Below, piece after piece: positions 9,452-19,365 of a stretch of DNA of 64,000 nt. Made by a program: the position numbers and the translations under genes. Numbering within the stretch: the stretch's first letter is position 1; each line of letters starts with the position of its first letter. The DNA is from Agrobacterium salinitolerans (GTDB lineage Bacteria > Pseudomonadota > Alphaproteobacteria > Rhizobiales > Rhizobiaceae). Below the pieces are notes generated by a model. It had not been told where the DNA came from. It saw only the letters and a list, made by a program, of their open reading frames with translations, and did no database searches. The stretch covers positions 25,695 to 89,694 of the forward strand of contig NZ_MRDH01000009.1 in NCBI RefSeq assembly GCF_002008225.1, in the 5' to 3' direction.

Positions 9452-10681
9452 ATGTCTAATCCATACAGAGAAATTTTCCGGGCTCCAGGCGCAAAAGGCT
9501 TTTCCGCCGCCGGCTTCTTCGCCCGCCTCCCCATTGCCATGGCCCCGATCGGCATCGTCGCCATGCTTTCCCAGACCCATGGCGAATATTGGCTGGCCGG
9601 CTCCGTCTCGGCAACCTTCGCATTGACCAATGCCGCCCTCTCCCCGCAAATTTCCCGGCTGGTGGACCGCAAAGGGCAGAGCAAGGTCCTCATCCCCGCC
9701 ACCATCGTCTCGGTCATCGCCTTTGCGGTACTGATTATTGCGACAAATCAGAAATGGCCTGCCTGGACGCTGTTCCTTTCCGCCTTCCTCGCCGCCGCCA
9801 TGCCAAGCATTCCCGCCATGATGCGCGCCCGCTGGACGGAAATCTTCCGCGACCGGCCTGAACTGAACACCGCCTTCGCCTTTGAATCCGCCGCAGATGA
9901 ACTCGTCTACATCTCCGGCGCCTCGCTTTCCGTTGGACTTGCGGTTTCGCTCTTTCCGGAAGCGGGCATGATGATCAGCACCACCTTCCTGGCGTTTGGC
10001 ACCTTTGCTTTCCTTCTGCAACGCTCGACCGAGCCCAAGGTGCGGCCGGTTGAAAGCGGCCGCCGGCAGCGTTCGGCTATCTTCCTGCGGCCGGTCCAGA
10101 TCATCACGCTTGCCCTGATCTTCGTCGGCTCGACTTTCGCCACGGCCGAGGTGAGCGCCGTCGCAATCACCAAGGCGCTTGGTCAACCGGAAGCCGCCAG
10201 CCTCGTCATCGGCGTTTACGCAATCGGCTCCTTCGTGGTCGGCCTCATCCTTGGCGCGCTCAATCCCAAAATGCCCCTGCAACGACAATTGCTGATTGCC
10301 GTCAGCGTGCTTGCGCTCACCGCCCTGCCGCTGCTTGTCGCCAACACCTCCGTTGCGCTTCTCGCTTTTGCCGTTTTCCTCAGCGGCGTTGCAATCTCGC
10401 CGATCTTCATCACCTCATTCGGCCTGATCGAGCGCCGCGTGCCGGAATCGATGCTGACGGAAGGTGTAACCTGGGTGATGACCGGCATCGGTATCGGCAT
10501 GGCGCTCGGCGCCTTCGTCTCCGGCTGGGTGATCGATAATTTCGGCCCGGATAACGGTTTCTGGGTGTCCGTCGCCGCCAGCCTTTCGACCGTCGTCATC
10601 ATTGGGCTCGGCCAGCGCGCCCTTTCCGGAAATCGCGAACGATCCGGCCCTGCGGCCGCAATGCAGCAACCTGCGGAGTAA
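9452..10681 (+). CDS. MFS transporter (12-segment efflux-type)
   Basis: About 409 residues, hydrophobic throughout with roughly twelve membrane segments and MFS-like charged loops (RLVDRKGQSK between early helices). I chose the ATG at 9452, which has AAGGTG upstream and begins MSNPYREIF, rather than the earlier GTG-type start in the same frame. It belongs to the arabinose-efflux/drug-exporter type of MFS and is transcribed divergently from a TetR repressor through a shared operator region. An export function controlled by a small-molecule effector is likely; the substrate cannot be read from the sequence. Confidence 0.88.
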   Translation: MSNPYREIFRAPGAKGFSAAGFFARLPIAMAPIGIVAMLSQTHGEYWLAGSVSATFALTNAALSPQISRLVDRKGQSKVLIPATIVSVIAFAVLIIATNQKWPAWTLFLSAFLAAAMPSIPAMMRARWTEIFRDRPELNTAFAFESAADELVYISGASLSVGLAVSLFPEAGMMISTTFLAFGTFAFLLQRSTEPKVRPVESGRRQRSAIFLRPVQIITLALIFVGSTFATAEVSAVAITKALGQPEAASLVIGVYAIGSFVVGLILGALNPKMPLQRQLLIAVSVLALTALPLLVANTSVALLAFAVFLSGVAISPIFITSFGLIERRVPESMLTEGVTWVMTGIGIGMALGAFVSGWVIDNFGPDNGFWVSVAASLSTVVIIGLGQRALSGNRERSGPAAAMQQPAE

Positions 10682-10699
10682 GAACAGAGGATCTAGGTC

Positions 10700-10725
10700 A
10701 TCCCGGGCGAAAAGCCGCTCGGGAT
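10700..10725. terminator. Hairpin between convergent MFS and purU genes
   Basis: Inverted repeat ATCCCG (10700-10705) and CGGGAT (10720-10725) with an inner GGC/GCC pairing, in the 76-base gap between two convergent genes. It could end transcription from both sides. There is no clear T-run. Confidence 0.45.
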
Positions 10726-10757
10726 AGACCTGAATTGCATGGGCTGGGGCTCTGCGC

Positions 10758-11641
10758 TCAGCCCATGCGCTCGGACACATGTTCTCCGGGGGACGCGGGA
10801 AAAACGACAGTTCGGTTTCCGTTCAGAAAGACCCGGTGATGAATATGGGCGTGGATGGCCCGCGCAAGAACCTGGCTTTCCACATCCCGGCCAAGGCTGA
10901 CATAATCCATCGCGCTCTGGGCATGGGTCACGCGGATCGTATCCTGCTCGATGATCGGCCCTTCATCAAGATCGGCAGTGACGTAGTGGGCGGTCGCGCC
11001 GATCAGCCTCACGCCACGCTCATAGGCCTGCTTGTAAGGGTTGGCACCCTTGAAAGACGGCAGGAAGGAATGGTGGATATTGATGATACGGCCGGACATT
11101 TCCTGACACAGCCGGTCCGACAGGACCTGCATGTAACGCGCCAGCACCACAAGCTCCGCTCCGGTATCCCGCACCACCTGCAAGATCGCGGCTTCCGCCT
11201 CGGGCTTCGTTTCCGGCGTGACACGAATGTGGTGAAAGGGAATATCCTCGTTCACCACCTGCTTCTGGTAATCCAGATGATTGGAAATCACCGCGACGAT
11301 CTCGACCGGCAGCGCACCGATGCGGGAGCGATAGAGCAGATCGTTGAGGCAATGGCCGAAACGCGAGACCATGATCACGACTTTCGTCTTTCGCGAGAGG
11401 TCGTGAATGTCATAATCCATATCGAAATCGGCCGCGATGGGACCGAAGCCGTCGAGCAGCCCATCGCGTCCCGATCCCTGTTCGGAAACGAACTCAACCG
11501 CATGAAGAAGCGGTCCGTCTCCTGGTCGGTGAATTGCGAACTGTCATTGATGTTGCAGCCGGACCGGGCGAGGTAACCGGATACGGCGGCGACGATGCCA
11601 CGGCGCGCCGGGCACGCGACTGTCATGATATAGGTTGTCAA
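10758..11641 (-). pseudogene. purU: Formyltetrahydrofolate deformylase with a single-base frameshift
   Basis: Reading from a TTG at 11641 (GGGAG upstream), the protein begins with an ACT domain: TYIMTVACPARRGIVAAVSG, then CNINDSSQF and DRFFMR. At about 11498-11500 the reading frame changes, and the rest continues one frame over as FVSEQGSGRDGLL, FDMDYDIHDL and the complete formyl-transferase domain with IHHSFLPSFKGANPY and DLDEGPII. The full span is 884 bases, one short of 295 codons. One G appears to be missing in the CGG(G)TT run. The intact enzyme hydrolyses 10-formyl-THF to formate and THF. It follows glyA and sox genes, fitting one-carbon recycling. This is either a real mutation or a sequencing error; every catalytic segment is otherwise preserved. 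Confidence 0.85.
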
Positions 11642-11762
11642 ATTCTGCTCCCTGGGTCTTTGCCGCACGGACGGATCGCCTACGCTTTCCCGCCGATTGC
11701 CGATGAACCGCCGGCCATGGTCAGGACGGCGATTGAGACTTGCCGAAGCCCGGCGAGGCGGC

Positions 11763-13031
11763 TTACGAACCGTAGATCGGAAAGGCCTCGCAAAGTGCAG
11801 CAACCTCTGCCCGCACCTCGGCCTCGATTGCGGCGTCACCCTCGGCATTTTTGGACAGGGCATCGATGACACGCAGGATCAGCGCACCGATCTGTTCGAA
11901 TTCGGCGATACCAAAGCCGCGTGTGGTGCCGGCGGAGCTGCCGAGCCGGATACCGGAGGTGACGAAGGGCTTCTCCGGATCGTTGGGAATGGCGTTCTTG
12001 TTGCAGGTGAGACCCGCCCGCTCCAGCGCGATTTCGGCAACCTTTCCGGTAACGCCCTTCGGGCGCAGATCGACCAGCACCATATGGCTGTCGGTTCCGC
12101 CAGAGACGATCCCCAGCCCACCATCGGTCAGTACCTTCGCCAGCGCCTGTGCGTTGGCGATGACCTGACGGGCGTAATCGGAAAATTCCGGGCGCAGTGC
12201 CTCGCCGAAAGCCACGGCCTTGGCGGCGATGACATGCATCAGCGGGCCACCCTGATTGCCGGGGAAGACCGCCGAATTCAGCTTCTTGGCGAGATCGGCA
12301 TCGTTGGTGAGGATCACGCCGCCGCGTGGGCCGCGCAACGTCTTGTGGGTGGTGGAGGTGACGACATGGGCGTGCGGCACGGGGTTCGGATATTTGCCGC
12401 CAGCGATCAGACCGGCATAATGGGCCATATCGACCATAAGGTAGGCGCCGACTTCGTCGGCTATTTTACGGAAGCCGGCAAAATCGATCTGGCGTGGATA
12501 GGCAGATGCGCCCGCCACGATCAGCTTCGGCCTCGTTTCCAACGCTCGCGCGCGCACCTTCTCCATGTCGATCAGGTGCGTCTCGGCATCGACCTCATAA
12601 GAAACGACATCGAACCACTTGCCAGACATCGTCACCGGCGAACCGTGGGTCAGATGACCGCCATGGGCGAGCGACATGCCCATGATCCGGTCGCCCGGCT
12701 GCAGCAACGCCAGGAACACCGCCTGATTGGCCTGCGCGCCGGAATGCGGCTGCACATTGGCGAATTCCGCGCCGAAGAGTTGCTTCAACCGGTCGATGGC
12801 GACCTGTTCGACCTTGTCGACGAATTCGCAGCCGCCGTAATAACGCTTGCCGGGGTAACCCTCGGCATATTTGTTGGTCAGCACCGAGCCTTGCGCCGCC
12901 AGAACATCGGCGGAGACGATGTTTTCCGAAGCGATCAGCTCGATCTGCGTCTTCTGGCGATCGAGTTCCTCGGCGATGGCGTCGGCGATCACCGTGTCCG
13001 AAACGGTATTATGTGACAGTCGGTTGAGCAT
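11763..13031 (-). CDS. glyA: Serine hydroxymethyltransferase of the sarcosine oxidase operon
   Basis: A 422-residue PLP enzyme with standard SHMT features: the N-terminal [27 protein letters not shown], and the PLP-lysine motif [13 protein letters not shown] in the middle. It interconverts glycine plus 5,10-methylene-THF with serine plus THF. GGAGAAAA lies just upstream of the ATG at 13031. The gene sits directly after soxG with a 15-base gap. It would use the glycine and methylene-THF produced by sarcosine oxidase, so it is probably a second, catabolic glyA rather than the housekeeping copy. Confidence 0.95.
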   Translation of the reverse strand: MLNRLSHNTVSDTVIADAIAEELDRQKTQIELIASENIVSADVLAAQGSVLTNKYAEGYPGKRYYGGCEFVDKVEQVAIDRLKQLFGAEFANVQPHSGAQANQAVFLALLQPGDRIMGMSLAHGGHLTHGSPVTMSGKWFDVVSYEVDAETHLIDMEKVRARALETRPKLIVAGASAYPRQIDFAGFRKIADEVGAYLMVDMAHYAGLIAGGKYPNPVPHAHVVTSTTHKTLRGPRGGVILTNDADLAKKLNSAVFPGNQGGPLMHVIAAKAVAFGEALRPEFSDYARQVIANAQALAKVLTDGGLGIVSGGTDSHMVLVDLRPKGVTGKVAEIALERAGLTCNKNAIPNDPEKPFVTSGIRLGSSAGTTRGFGIAEFEQIGALILRVIDALSKNAEGDAAIEAEVRAEVAALCEAFPIYGS

Positions 13032-13046
13032 TTTTTCTCCTCCAGA

Positions 13047-13601
13047 TCAGGCGATGTCCGCCGCAAGTTCCTTGCAGCCGGTTTCAAGCAGATGGCCAAG
13101 ATGCGATACGAAACTGTTCCAGATATCCATACGGAAACGGTTTTCCGCATCGCGCCAGAGCACCACGCTGACGCCGTCAAAAATCGTCCGGCGTCCCTCG
13201 CCCACCGCAATGGTGTCGATGTCGCGGGCGCAGCCCAGCGTCAGCAACTCGGCGGCCTGCGCACCTTCGATCAGCAGCGTCACTTCCCGTCCGGAAATAT
13301 CGACGAGACTATGCGGATGGCTGGCGTAAACGCCTGCGCAGGCGGCAATCAGCCCGTCAACCGCGCTGACAGGTGCAAGCACGGTCCATTCGTCGGGGCC
13401 GAGGCGCAGAACCTCAATCTCGCCCGAAGCGGCGCGGAGGCCGATCCGGTCGGGCAAGGTCAGGCCAAGGGCGGCGTTGAGCGGGGCGAGATCGCCGCGC
13501 GCGCGCAGCGACAGCCGCGCCTGCGCGGCCAGAACGCTGACCCGGGCAGCTTTGCTCTCGGCCAGCGTGCCGGGAACAGGGGAGGAAACGCGCATATTCA
13601 T
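13047..13601 (-). CDS. soxG: Sarcosine oxidase gamma subunit
   Basis: About 184 residues of the SoxG family, which has the fold of a GcvT-like folate-binding fragment. It contains the conserved VDISGREVTLLIEGAQAAELL and VVLWRDAENRFRMDIW segments near the C-terminus. The frame opens at an ATG at 13607 that directly abuts the GGAG site, so I prefer the ATG at 13601, which has six-base spacing. It is a structural subunit of the heterotetrameric sarcosine oxidase and lies 13 bases downstream of soxA. Confidence 0.9.
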   Translation of the reverse strand: MNMRVSSPVPGTLAESKAARVSVLAAQARLSLRARGDLAPLNAALGLTLPDRIGLRAASGEIEVLRLGPDEWTVLAPVSAVDGLIAACAGVYASHPHSLVDISGREVTLLIEGAQAAELLTLGCARDIDTIAVGEGRRTIFDGVSVVLWRDAENRFRMDIWNSFVSHLGHLLETGCKELAADIA

Positions 13602-13614
13602 TGTCATCTCCAGG

Positions 13615-16605
13615 TCAAATCTTCAGGCGGGTATTTTCGGGATCGACGAAGACCATCCCGGTGATTTTTGCGGCAATGGTGCGCTCCAGCATCGGAATAT
13701 AGACGGTCTCACCCATCCGCTCATGGCCGCCTTCCACCAGGGCCAGCGCGATCGGCTGGCCGGCCGCGTCCGAATGATAGGAAGAGGTCACATGCCCCAC
13801 CATCTTCATCGGGATAGGCTGTTTCGCATCGAAAACGATCTGCGCGCCCTCTTCCAGCTTGGAGCGGTCTTCGGTGAGAAGGCCGACGAGGTGGCGGCGG
13901 TCCTTGGCGACGAGATCAGGGCGGGCAAGGCCGCGCTTGCCGACGAAATCGGGCTTTGATTTGCCGACCGCCCATCCCATCGCGGCGTCATAGGGCGTCA
14001 CCGTACCGTCGGTGTCCTGGCCGACGATGATGTAACCCTTTTCAGCACGCAGCACATGCATGGTCTCGGTGCCGTAAGGCGTGATGTCATATTGACGGCC
14101 GGCTTCCCACAGGATTTCCCAGAGCTTGCGGCCGAGAGGTGCCGGCACGTTGACCTCAAAGCCGATCTCGCCGGTGAAGCTGACGCGGAACAGCCGCGCC
14201 GGCATGCCGGCCACCGTGCATTCCACGCAGGACATATGCGGGAAGGCCCCCTCCGTCAGCTCGACGCCTTCCACCAGCGGCGCAAGCAGCTTGGCCGCAT
14301 TCGGACCGTTGAGCGCAATTGTGGACCATTGTTCGGTGGTCGAGGTCAGCCAGACATTGAGATCGGGCCATTCCGTCTGGAGGTAATCCTCCATCATGTT
14401 CAGCACGCGGGCGGCACCGCCTGTCGTGGTGGTGACGTGGAAACGGTCTTCGGTCATGCGGCCGATGACGCCGTCATCACGAATGAAGCCGTCATCGCCG
14501 AGCAGCAGGCCATAACGGCAGCGGCCGGCGGCAAGCTTCGTCCAGGGATTGGTATACATGCGGTTCATGAACTCGACCGCATCGGGACCGACCACCTCGA
14601 TCTTGCCGAGCGTCGAGGCGTCGAAAATGCCCACACTCTGGCGCACTGCCCGACATTCGCGGCCGACGGCCGCATCCATGTCTTCTCCCGGCTTCGGGAA
14701 ATACCAGGCGCGACGCCATTGCCCGACCGGCTCATAGACCGCGCCATGCTCCTCAGCCCACCCGTCGATCTGCGTCTTGCGCGTCACTTCGAAATGCGCG
14801 CCGCGGTGATAACCCGCAAAGGCCCCGAAGGTTGTCGGCGTGTATGGCGGACGGAAGGTGGTCAGCCCCACCTGCGGCTGGCGCTTGCCAAGCGCTTCCG
14901 CCGCGATGTTCAGGCCGTTGATGTTGGACATCTTGCCCTGATCGGTGGCCATGCCATTGGTGGTGTAGCGCTTGACATGCTCGATGGAGCGCATGCCCTC
15001 GCGCACGGCGAGCCTCAGATCCTTGGCGGTCACGTCGTTCTGGTAATCAACGAAAGCCTTGGCCTTGCCGGCGTCGCGGTCGCTCGGCAGTTCGGTGTGG
15101 GAAACGCCGCTGCCGGTACGATCATGATCCACCGCATGGCTGGAAACGTTAGTGGTCTTGCCAAGCGCTGCGACGACGTCGCGGCCCCTTTCTTCGCCGT
15201 CCTTCAGCGCGGCCTCGATGCCCCACAGCCCGCGACCGGCACCGGCAATCACACAATCCTCGTTGGTGAAGGCGGGCAGGAAGGTCGTGCGCTCATCGTC
15301 CCAGGCAAGCTTACCCTGCGTGTGGGAGAAGAGATGCAACGACGGCGTCCAGCCGCCCGACATCAGCACCGCGTCGCAGGCAATCTCCTGCCCCGCACTG
15401 ACCGACGCGCCACTAACCGCATTGACGCGGACCGACTTGACGCGCAGCCGCCCCGACGTCGCCGTGACCGTATGCGACAGCTTGACGGGAATGCCGAGCG
15501 CACGCGCCTCGTTCACCAGCTCCTCGCGCACCTTGGCGCGGGTATCGACAATCGCCTGGACGCGCGCGCCGGCGCCGTGTAGATCGAAAGCCGCATACCA
15601 GGCGCTGTCATGGCTCGTCACGACCACCGGCCGGTTGCCGACCTTGACGCCATAGCGGTTGAGATAGGTCTGGGCAGCACCCGCCAGCATCACGCCCGGC
15701 CGGTCGTTGCCGTGGAAAACCAGCGGCTTTTCCAGCGCGCCCTGCGCCAGCACCACCTGACGCGCCCGAACGCGCCACAGGCGCTCGCGCGGCGTATCCT
15801 TCGGCACGGTTTCCAGATGATCGGTCAGCTTTTCGCAAAGGCCGATCATGTTCTGGTGGTAATAGGCAATCGCCGTCGTGCGCGTCATGACCTTGACGCC
15901 CCGATCCTTCAGGGCCGTCAATTCATCCGCAAGCCAGGTCCACGCTGGCTTGCCGTCGATCTTCGCCTGGGGTTCGGACAAAAGCGTGCCGCCGGCTTCG
16001 GCATTTTCATCGACCAGCACCACCTTGAGACCATCGACCGCCGCCGCGCGCGCCGCTGCAAGACCGGCAGGACCGGCGCCGACGATCAGCACGTCGCAAT
16101 GCAGGTTGCGCGAGGCGTAGGTATCGGGATCTTCTTCCGTCGGCGAAACGCCAAGACCGGCGGCCGCGCGGATGAAAGGCTCATAGACCTTGTTCCAGAA
16201 GCTCTTCGGCCACATGAAGGTCTTGTAGTAGAAGCCCGCCGAAAACAGCATATAGGCCATGTCGTTGACGGCGCCGATATCGAATTTCAGGCTCGGAAAT
16301 TTGTTCTGCGAGGTGGTTTCGAGCCCGTTCCAGATCTCCTGCACCGTGGCGCGGGTATTCGGCTCGAAACGTCCGGCGCTGCGGCGAGTGCCGATCAGCG
16401 CATTGGGCTCCTCGGAACCCGCCGCCACCGGGCCGCGCGGGCGGTGGTATTTGAACGAGCGGCCCATCAGGTGCACGCCATTGGCCAGAAGTGCCGAGGC
16501 GACCGTATCGCCCTTCACGCCGCGATAGGCCTTGCCGTCGAAAGTAAAGCTGACCGAGCGGGCGGCATCCACACGGCCACGGCCGGAAACGCGATAGGAG
16601 TTCAT
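13615..16605 (-). CDS. soxA: Sarcosine oxidase alpha subunit
   Basis: A 996-residue protein of full family length. The N-terminal ferredoxin-like domain (Fer2_4; GVKGDTVASALLANG about 29-43) is followed by an NAD-binding flavoprotein domain (GAGPAG at 176-181) and a C-terminal GcvT-like folate domain (the GIFDASTLGKIEV region onward). The enzyme demethylates sarcosine to glycine, passing the methyl carbon to THF as 5,10-methylene-THF. GAGGTG precedes the ATG at 16605. Its start overlaps the soxD stop (ATGA), so the two are translationally coupled. Confidence 0.96.
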   Translation of the reverse strand: MNSYRVSGRGRVDAARSVSFTFDGKAYRGVKGDTVASALLANGVHLMGRSFKYHRPRGPVAAGSEEPNALIGTRRSAGRFEPNTRATVQEIWNGLETTSQNKFPSLKFDIGAVNDMAYMLFSAGFYYKTFMWPKSFWNKVYEPFIRAAAGLGVSPTEEDPDTYASRNLHCDVLIVGAGPAGLAAARAAAVDGLKVVLVDENAEAGGTLLSEPQAKIDGKPAWTWLADELTALKDRGVKVMTRTTAIAYYHQNMIGLCEKLTDHLETVPKDTPRERLWRVRARQVVLAQGALEKPLVFHGNDRPGVMLAGAAQTYLNRYGVKVGNRPVVVTSHDSAWYAAFDLHGAGARVQAIVDTRAKVREELVNEARALGIPVKLSHTVTATSGRLRVKSVRVNAVSGASVSAGQEIACDAVLMSGGWTPSLHLFSHTQGKLAWDDERTTFLPAFTNEDCVIAGAGRGLWGIEAALKDGEERGRDVVAALGKTTNVSSHAVDHDRTGSGVSHTELPSDRDAGKAKAFVDYQNDVTAKDLRLAVREGMRSIEHVKRYTTNGMATDQGKMSNINGLNIAAEALGKRQPQVGLTTFRPPYTPTTFGAFAGYHRGAHFEVTRKTQIDGWAEEHGAVYEPVGQWRRAWYFPKPGEDMDAAVGRECRAVRQSVGIFDASTLGKIEVVGPDAVEFMNRMYTNPWTKLAAGRCRYGLLLGDDGFIRDDGVIGRMTEDRFHVTTTTGGAARVLNMMEDYLQTEWPDLNVWLTSTTEQWSTIALNGPNAAKLLAPLVEGVELTEGAFPHMSCVECTVAGMPARLFRVSFTGEIGFEVNVPAPLGRKLWEILWEAGRQYDITPYGTETMHVLRAEKGYIIVGQDTDGTVTPYDAAMGWAVGKSKPDFVGKRGLARPDLVAKDRRHLVGLLTEDRSKLEEGAQIVFDAKQPIPMKMVGHVTSSYHSDAAGQPIALALVEGGHERMGETVYIPMLERTIAAKITGMVFVDPENTRLKI

Positions 16606-16922
16606 TTCGACACCTCGGAACTTGTGGTCAAGCGGGTCAGGGAAGAAAGTTCAGGACGCGGCTCACCCGCTCGATAGGTCGTCAGGAAACGGTCGCTCAC
16701 CGTGTCACGCACGGCGTTGAAGAAGCGGCCGCAGCCGTGCATGTGCCGCCAGCGCTCGAAATGCGGACCCTTCACGTTTTCGCGGATGAACAGGAAATCT
16801 TCCCATTGTTCATCGGTCTGCGACGAAGGATCGGCGGCGCGGACGACATGGGCCTGGCCGGCATAGGTGAATTCGGCTTCGGGCAGCGTTTCGTTGCAAT
16901 AGGGGCAGCGGATCAAAAGCAT
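16602..16922 (-). CDS. soxD: Sarcosine oxidase delta subunit
   Basis: A 106-residue small zinc subunit. Cys6 and Cys9 (RCPYCNET) plus the HMHGCGRFF motif further on (His and Cys around residues 61-64) are the expected zinc ligands. It lies between soxB and soxA and overlaps soxA by four bases (ATGA). GAGGA lies upstream of the ATG at 16922. It is required for assembly of the four-subunit sarcosine oxidase. Confidence 0.93.
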   Translation of the reverse strand: MLLIRCPYCNETLPEAEFTYAGQAHVVRAADPSSQTDEQWEDFLFIRENVKGPHFERWRHMHGCGRFFNAVRDTVSDRFLTTYRAGEPRPELSSLTRLTTSSEVSK

Positions 16923-16962
16923 GGTTCAAATCCTCGGAGCATTTCCGGAAAATGCGTGGAAA

Positions 16963-18216
16963 TTAATGCGCCACGGCGGCGGCGGCGGCCTCGTCGATCA
17001 GGCGGCCGGAGCGGAAGCGTTCCAGCGTGAAAGGCGCGTTGATCGGGTGCGGTTCGTTTTTGGCGATAGTCCAGGCGAAGGTGTGGGCGGCGCCCGGTGT
17101 TGCTTTGAAGCCACCGGTGCCCCAGCCGCAATTGACGTAGAGCCCGTCGACCGGCGTCTTGCCGAGAATGGCCGAGCGATCCGGCGTCACATCGACAATG
17201 CCGCCCCATTTGCGCAGCATCCGCATGCGGTTGAAGATCGGGAAGATTTCGACGATGGCCGCGATCGTATGTTCGATCAGCGGCAGGCCGCCGCGCTGCG
17301 AATAGGAGGTATACTGGTCCGTGCCCGAGCCGATGACCAGCTCGCCCTTGTCGGACTGGCTGATATAGGCGTGGACGGCGTTCGACATGACCACGCAGGG
17401 GAAAATCGGCTTGATCGGCTCCGACACCAGCGCCTGCAATGGATAGCTTTCAAGCGGCAGACGCACGCCGGCCGTGTCCATGACGACCGAGGTGTGACCG
17501 GCGGCCGAGACCGCAACTTTCTTCGCCTTGATGAAGCCCCTCGCCGTCTCGACGCCCGCAACGGAGCCATCGGCGTTACGGCGAATGGCGGTGACCGGAC
17601 AGTTCTGGATGATATCGACACCACGGGCTGCGGCGCCGCGCGCATAACCCCAGGCGACCGCATCGTGTCGCGCCGTGCCGGCCCGTTCCTGAAGCGCGCC
17701 GCCCATGACGGGGTAACGCGCATTCGGCGCAATGCTGAGCGGCGGGCAATAATCCTTGCACTCTTCCGGGCTGAGCCAGCGATTGTCGACGCCGTTCAAA
17801 CGGTTGGAATGGATGTGGCGCTTGAAGCTCTGCACATCGTGCACATTATGCGCCAGCATCAACACGCCGCGCCTTGAATACATGACGTTGTAGTTCAATT
17901 CCTGGCTCAGGTTCTCCCACAGATCGACGGCGTGATCGTAAAGACGGGCGCTCTCGTCATAGAGATAGTTCGAGCGGATGATCGTGGTGTTGCGGCCGGT
18001 ATTGCCGCCGCCGAGCCAGCCCTTGTCGATGACGGCGACATTGGTGATGCCGTGCTGGCTGGCCAGATAATAGGCAGCGCCCAGACCATGGCCGCCGGCA
18101 CCGACGATGACCACGTCATATTCGGCTTTCGGCTGACTGTCGGGCCATTGCTCGTCCCAGTTCTTGTGGCCGGTCAGAGCATTCCGCAAAAGATTGAAGG
18201 CATTAAAACGCGTCAT
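16963..18216 (-). CDS. soxB: Sarcosine oxidase beta subunit
   Basis: A 417-residue FAD-dependent amine oxidoreductase (DAO fold). The dinucleotide motif VVIVGAGGHGLGAAYYLA begins about residue 35, and the flavin and substrate regions are intact. The frame extends to 18288, but the conserved SoxB start MTRFNAFNLLRN at 18216 is the family start. It carries the sarcosine-oxidising site. It is the first gene of soxB-soxD-soxA-soxG-glyA-purU and is divergent from a DJ-1/AraC-type regulator. Confidence 0.95.
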   Translation of the reverse strand: MTRFNAFNLLRNALTGHKNWDEQWPDSQPKAEYDVVIVGAGGHGLGAAYYLASQHGITNVAVIDKGWLGGGNTGRNTTIIRSNYLYDESARLYDHAVDLWENLSQELNYNVMYSRRGVLMLAHNVHDVQSFKRHIHSNRLNGVDNRWLSPEECKDYCPPLSIAPNARYPVMGGALQERAGTARHDAVAWGYARGAAARGVDIIQNCPVTAIRRNADGSVAGVETARGFIKAKKVAVSAAGHTSVVMDTAGVRLPLESYPLQALVSEPIKPIFPCVVMSNAVHAYISQSDKGELVIGSGTDQYTSYSQRGGLPLIEHTIAAIVEIFPIFNRMRMLRKWGGIVDVTPDRSAILGKTPVDGLYVNCGWGTGGFKATPGAAHTFAWTIAKNEPHPINAPFTLERFRSGRLIDEAAAAAVAH

Positions 18217-18317
18217 GAGCGGGACCCGATGGTTGGAAAATCTCGTGTCGCAAAAGCTAGGAGCATTTGCCGCGCCCCGGCTGGACAATCGCGTCTGTTT
18301 GCATGAATATTTGCGTC

Positions 18318-19349
18318 ATGACCTCACACCGCGCCAGAAAACGCCTCAGCGTCGCCTTCCTGCTTGCCGACCGCTTCACGCTGTCGGCCTTCGCGAATTT
18401 CGTCGATGTGCTGCGCCTTGCGGCCGATGAGGCGGACCGTTCACGGCCTATCCTGTGCGAATGGTCGGTGCTCTCGGCAAGTTTGAGTAGCGTGCAGTCG
18501 AGCTGCGGCGTGAAGGTGCAGCCGGACACGCGGCTGATGGACGCTGCGCATTACGACTATATCGTCGTTGTCGGCGGTTTGATCAGCGATCACAGCGCCC
18601 TGCCGCATGAAGCGCTGCGCTTCCTGAAAGAGCGGGCAGCGGCCGGCGTTCCCATCGTCGGGCTCTGCACCGGCGTTTTCATCCTGCATGAGGCCGGCCT
18701 GCTCGATGGCTATCGCTGCTGCGTGAGCTGGTTCCACCGCCAGGACTTTCTCGACCGTTTCGATACCGTCCAGATGATTTCCGACCAGATCTTCGTCATC
18801 GACCGCGACCGGCTGACCTGTTCCGGCGGCCATGGAGCAGCGCATCTGGCGGCGTTCCTTGTCGAGCGCCATGTCGGCCAGTCCGCCGCCATCAAGAGCC
18901 TCAACATCATGATGATCGACAGTGCGCTGAGCGGCGAAAAACCTCAACCCGGCCAGCAGAGCGCGCGCAAGGCCAACGATCCCCTCATCAAAAAAGCGAT
19001 CCTGCGGATGCAGCAGAATATCGAGGTTCCGAGAACCGTGCAGGAACTGGCGAGTGATCTCGGCCTTGGCCGCCGCAGCCTCGAACGGCGTTTCCTCACC
19101 GACCTGGGCGCAACGCCTTCAAAGGTCTATCTCGAACTGCGGCTTGATCGCGCTTTGTCGCTCCTGCGCACGACGCGTGACAGCATCACCCAGATTGCGC
19201 TCGCCACCGGTTTTTGCGATGCGCCGCACCTTTCCCGCACGCTCAGAGCCGAGCGCGGTTTCACCCCCAGCGAATACCGCAAGACTCAGGTCGGCCACGT
19301 CGCGACCGACGAGGAATTCGCCGTCGGCGTGCTGCTTCCACAATCCTGA
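18318..19349 (+). CDS. GlxA/GbdR-type transcriptional regulator (DJ-1/PfpI domain plus AraC HTH)
   Basis: About 343 residues. An N-terminal class-I-glutamine-amidotransferase-like sensor domain (residues 10-180; nucleophile-elbow-like GLCTG with Cys117) is followed by a C-terminal AraC DNA-binding domain (VQELASDLGLGRRSLERRF and IALATGFCDAPHLSRTLRAE). Regulators of this architecture, such as Pseudomonas GbdR, control glycine-betaine, dimethylglycine and sarcosine catabolism. Being divergent from soxB with a 101-base gap, it is very likely the activator of the sox operon. The ATG at 18303 is an alternative start; neither has a clear ribosome site. Confidence 0.88.
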   Translation: MTSHRARKRLSVAFLLADRFTLSAFANFVDVLRLAADEADRSRPILCEWSVLSASLSSVQSSCGVKVQPDTRLMDAAHYDYIVVVGGLISDHSALPHEALRFLKERAAAGVPIVGLCTGVFILHEAGLLDGYRCCVSWFHRQDFLDRFDTVQMISDQIFVIDRDRLTCSGGHGAAHLAAFLVERHVGQSAAIKSLNIMMIDSALSGEKPQPGQQSARKANDPLIKKAILRMQQNIEVPRTVQELASDLGLGRRSLERRFLTDLGATPSKVYLELRLDRALSLLRTTRDSITQIALATGFCDAPHLSRTLRAERGFTPSEYRKTQVGHVATDEEFAVGVLLPQS

Positions 19350-19365
19350 AAATCTTGCGTCGGTT

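Noticed and set aside
14056..15582. Long antisense open frame inside soxA
   Set aside because: It mirrors a full-length, well-conserved sarcosine oxidase alpha subunit and has no family similarity of its own.
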